Of a stretch of DNA of 14,529 nucleotides, positions 13,345 to 14,529 are shown one piece after another. The notes beneath the pieces are model-generated. The model was not told the DNA's origin and made no database searches. It worked only from the letters and a program-made list of their open reading frames with translations. The translations under genes and the position numbers were made by a program. Position 1 is the first letter of the stretch. Each line of letters begins with the position of its first letter. Source of the DNA: an uncultured Rhizobiaceae group bacterium (GTDB taxonomy: Bacteria > Pseudomonadota > Alphaproteobacteria > Rhizobiales > Rhizobiaceae); assembly GCA_937951455.1 (NCBI GenBank), contig CALFBU010000094.1:1-14529 (forward strand). The letters are read 5' to 3'.

Positions 13345-13920
13345 ATGAAGTTAACGAAATTATTTTTGGATATTGCTGATGCCCTGAATGGTCCTCTAGC
13401 AATTGAGCAATTCGGTGCGAGTGAATTACGCAAATCCAGTGATTTTGCAGAATACAGCGCAGGGCATACGACACTTGAATCATCCATGATAGAAGTGTTG
13501 TTACAAAAGGATGCAGATCCGGTTTGTAATACAATTTCTGAAATGAATTTACTGTGGCAGCCACCCACAACATCTAATGACCCTGCCTATATCGCTGCGA
13601 GTAAAAGAAAAGTCCACGTTGAGCTTTTAGGTCCTAAAGGTTTGGTGCAATCTGATGTTATCAGGCTTGGGTTGTATGGAATGTATCCAAATTCTGACTA
13701 CGGTATAAGAACACACCCAGCAGAAGAAATATTCGTAATGCTTGCTGGCGAGGCTTTATGGAAAAGAGGGTCTGGTGATTATCTTTTACATAGGGCGGGT
13801 GAGCGATCGCATCATCCCTCGATGCTTCCTCACGCAAATAAAACTGCAAACAAGGCATTCATGTCCGTTTATGTTTGGGCAGGGGATATATCTACCGATA
13901 ACTATGTTTATCAGGGATAA
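13345..13920 (+). CDS. DMSP-lyase-like (DLL) cupin protein
   Basis: The 191-residue protein has a helical N-terminal part and a C-terminal cupin matching the DMSP-lyase family (DddQ/DddW/DddL-like). Key stretches are 'LGLYGMYPNSDYGIRTHPAE' (108-127), EEIFVMLAGEALW (127-139), 'HHPSMLPHANKT' (156-167) and YVWAGDIS (176-183). Aligned by eye with DddQ, H124, E128 and H163 fit the metal ligands and W178 and Y119 conserved active-site residues. However, the second metal-motif histidine is R122 and the DddQ Tyr131 position is F130. DMSP cleavage to DMS and acrylate is therefore possible but not safe to assume; DLL proteins with other functions exist. A strong ribosome site (AAAGGA, 13331-13336) overlaps the mttB stop and places the ATG at 13345, so the two form an operon. 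Confidence 0.8.
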   Translation: MKLTKLFLDIADALNGPLAIEQFGASELRKSSDFAEYSAGHTTLESSMIEVLLQKDADPVCNTISEMNLLWQPPTTSNDPAYIAASKRKVHVELLGPKGLVQSDVIRLGLYGMYPNSDYGIRTHPAEEIFVMLAGEALWKRGSGDYLLHRAGERSHHPSMLPHANKTANKAFMSVYVWAGDISTDNYVYQG

Positions 13921-13955
13921 TAAAATAAAAATTATAAAGTCATATATAACAAAAG

Positions 13956-13990
13956 TTACAAATGTAATTAATGTAAATTACAGTACGTAC
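13956..13990. promoter_or_regulatory. Nested TTACA/TGTAA inverted repeats and GTACGTAC
   Basis: Four half-sites occur in 27 bp: TTACA (13956), TGTAA (13963), TGTAA (13972) and TTACA (13978). They form TTACA-N2-TGTAA, TGTAA-N1-TTACA and the larger TGTAATT-N6-AATTACA dyad (13963-13982), followed by the palindrome GTACGTAC (13983-13990). This lies about 75-110 bp before the aminotransferase start. A multi-site operator is likely; the regulator is unknown. Confidence 0.5.
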
Positions 13991-14062
13991 ATATTTACAC
14001 AAATTTGATATCTTTATTCATCATTGGATTCCATTCTGCTCCCAACACTATGGAGAGATGCA

Positions 14063-14529
14063 ATGATGAAAAATACAAATGGCAAAACAGGACTTTTCAT
14101 TCCAGGTCCGACAAACATTCCTGATAGCGTGCGCCAAGCGCTCAACGTTCCGATGCAGGACATGCGCGCCCCGGACTTTGGCGACCTAACGCTTCCTCTT
14201 TTTGCGGATCTCAAAAAAGTTTTCAAAACTGAAACCGCGGAAGTTTTCATGTTCCCGGGTTCAGGCACTGCGGGCTGGGAATCGTGCCTTTCAAACCTGT
14301 TTAGTGCAGGCGAAAAAGTTCTCATGTCCAGCTTTGGCCAATTCTCTCTCTTGTGGGTAGATATGGCGCAAAGGTTTGGTCTTGACGTGCATCATTGTGA
14401 AGTTGAATGGGGCTACGGTATTCCGCACGCAGAATACCGCGAAATTCTTGAAAAGGACACGAACCGTGAAATCAAAGGCGTCTTCGCTTGTCATAACGAA
14501 ACAGCAACGGGCGTTGCATCAGATATTGC
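14063..14529 (+). CDS. Class V aminotransferase, serine/aspartate-glyoxylate type (partial)
   Basis: The reading frame starts at ATG 14063 (a second ATG follows at 14066) after GGAGAG at 14052-14057 and runs off the right edge, giving 155 residues. It shows GLFIPGPTNIPDSVRQAL (10-27), 'VFMFPGSGTAGWESCLSN' (61-78) with the phosphate-binding GSGT and W72-E73, 'LLWVDMAQRFGLDV' and CHNETATG (143-150), the substrate and cofactor motif. This is the N-terminal half of a PLP-dependent class V enzyme of the AGAT/SgaA group. The FIPGPTNIP opening, the VFMFPGSGTAGWE region and the EWGYGIP-type stretch also resemble BhcA, the aspartate-glyoxylate aminotransferase of the beta-hydroxyaspartate cycle. The usual DHR near residue 33 is DMR here (M34). 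The PLP lysine is outside the window. The gene begins 142 bp after the cupin with its own leader. Confidence 0.83.
   Translation, partial: MMKNTNGKTGLFIPGPTNIPDSVRQALNVPMQDMRAPDFGDLTLPLFADLKKVFKTETAEVFMFPGSGTAGWESCLSNLFSAGEKVLMSSFGQFSLLWVDMAQRFGLDVHHCEVEWGYGIPHAEYREILEKDTNREIKGVFACHNETATGVASDI

Overview
The window looks like chromosomal DNA of a fairly AT-rich, probably marine alphaproteobacterium, most likely of the Rhizobiales (Hyphomicrobiales). The best clue is the run two-domain cold-shock protein, DUF192 protein, tRNA-Pro(TGG), NDUFS4-like complex I subunit, an order I associate with that group. A Tat-exported intradiol-dioxygenase-like protein, a glyoxalase I, a LigE/F-like GST and a non-pyrrolysine MttB homologue agree with this. 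The taxon is inference; the gene families are read from translated motifs.

Layout. 1-102: 3' end of a recJ-like gene. 134-1214 (-): two-gene operon of a Tat-exported intradiol-dioxygenase-fold protein and a six-helix ferric-reductase-like membrane protein. 1305-3272: a GlxA/AraC regulator diverging over 64 bp from a DUF1272 cysteine-rich protein and a DJ-1/PfpI protein whose start and stop overlap (ATGA). 3283-4824 (-): membrane-anchored FMN glutamate-synthase-like protein. 5004-5195: small membrane-anchored protein of unknown role. 5199-6041 (-): FAH-family hydrolase. 6149-6223 (-): tRNA-Glu(TTC). 6344-7690 (-): lipoprotein with a long low-complexity linker and an M15/YcbK-like peptidase domain. 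7937-8389 (-): glyoxalase I. 8560-10440: the cold-shock, DUF192, tRNA-Pro, NDUFS4-like, tRNA-Arg(TCT) block. 10621-10752: a 43-residue basic peptide. 10815-11504 (-): GST. 11734 to the end: MttB-family methyltransferase, DMSP-lyase-like cupin, then a class V aminotransferase cut by the window edge.

How the genes may work together. The part most likely to hold something undescribed is the right end. An MttB-superfamily methyltransferase homologue lies 12 bp from a DMSP-lyase-like (DLL) cupin, and a serine/aspartate-glyoxylate-type aminotransferase follows in the same direction. This suggests catabolism of a methylated, zwitterionic osmolyte-like compound, but the cupin has substitutions at positions that matter in true DMSP lyases, so its substrate is open. 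The aminotransferase has its own leader with a dense cluster of TTACA/TGTAA half-sites, and the GST/mttB divergent gap holds a perfect 17-bp palindrome. The GlxA-DUF1272-DJ-1 block and the two-gene redox operon at the left are smaller accessory modules.

No insertion sequence, integrase, CRISPR array, phage gene or toxin-antitoxin pair was seen. No gene-free stretch exceeds 300 bp; the largest gaps are 7691-7936 and 11505-11733.
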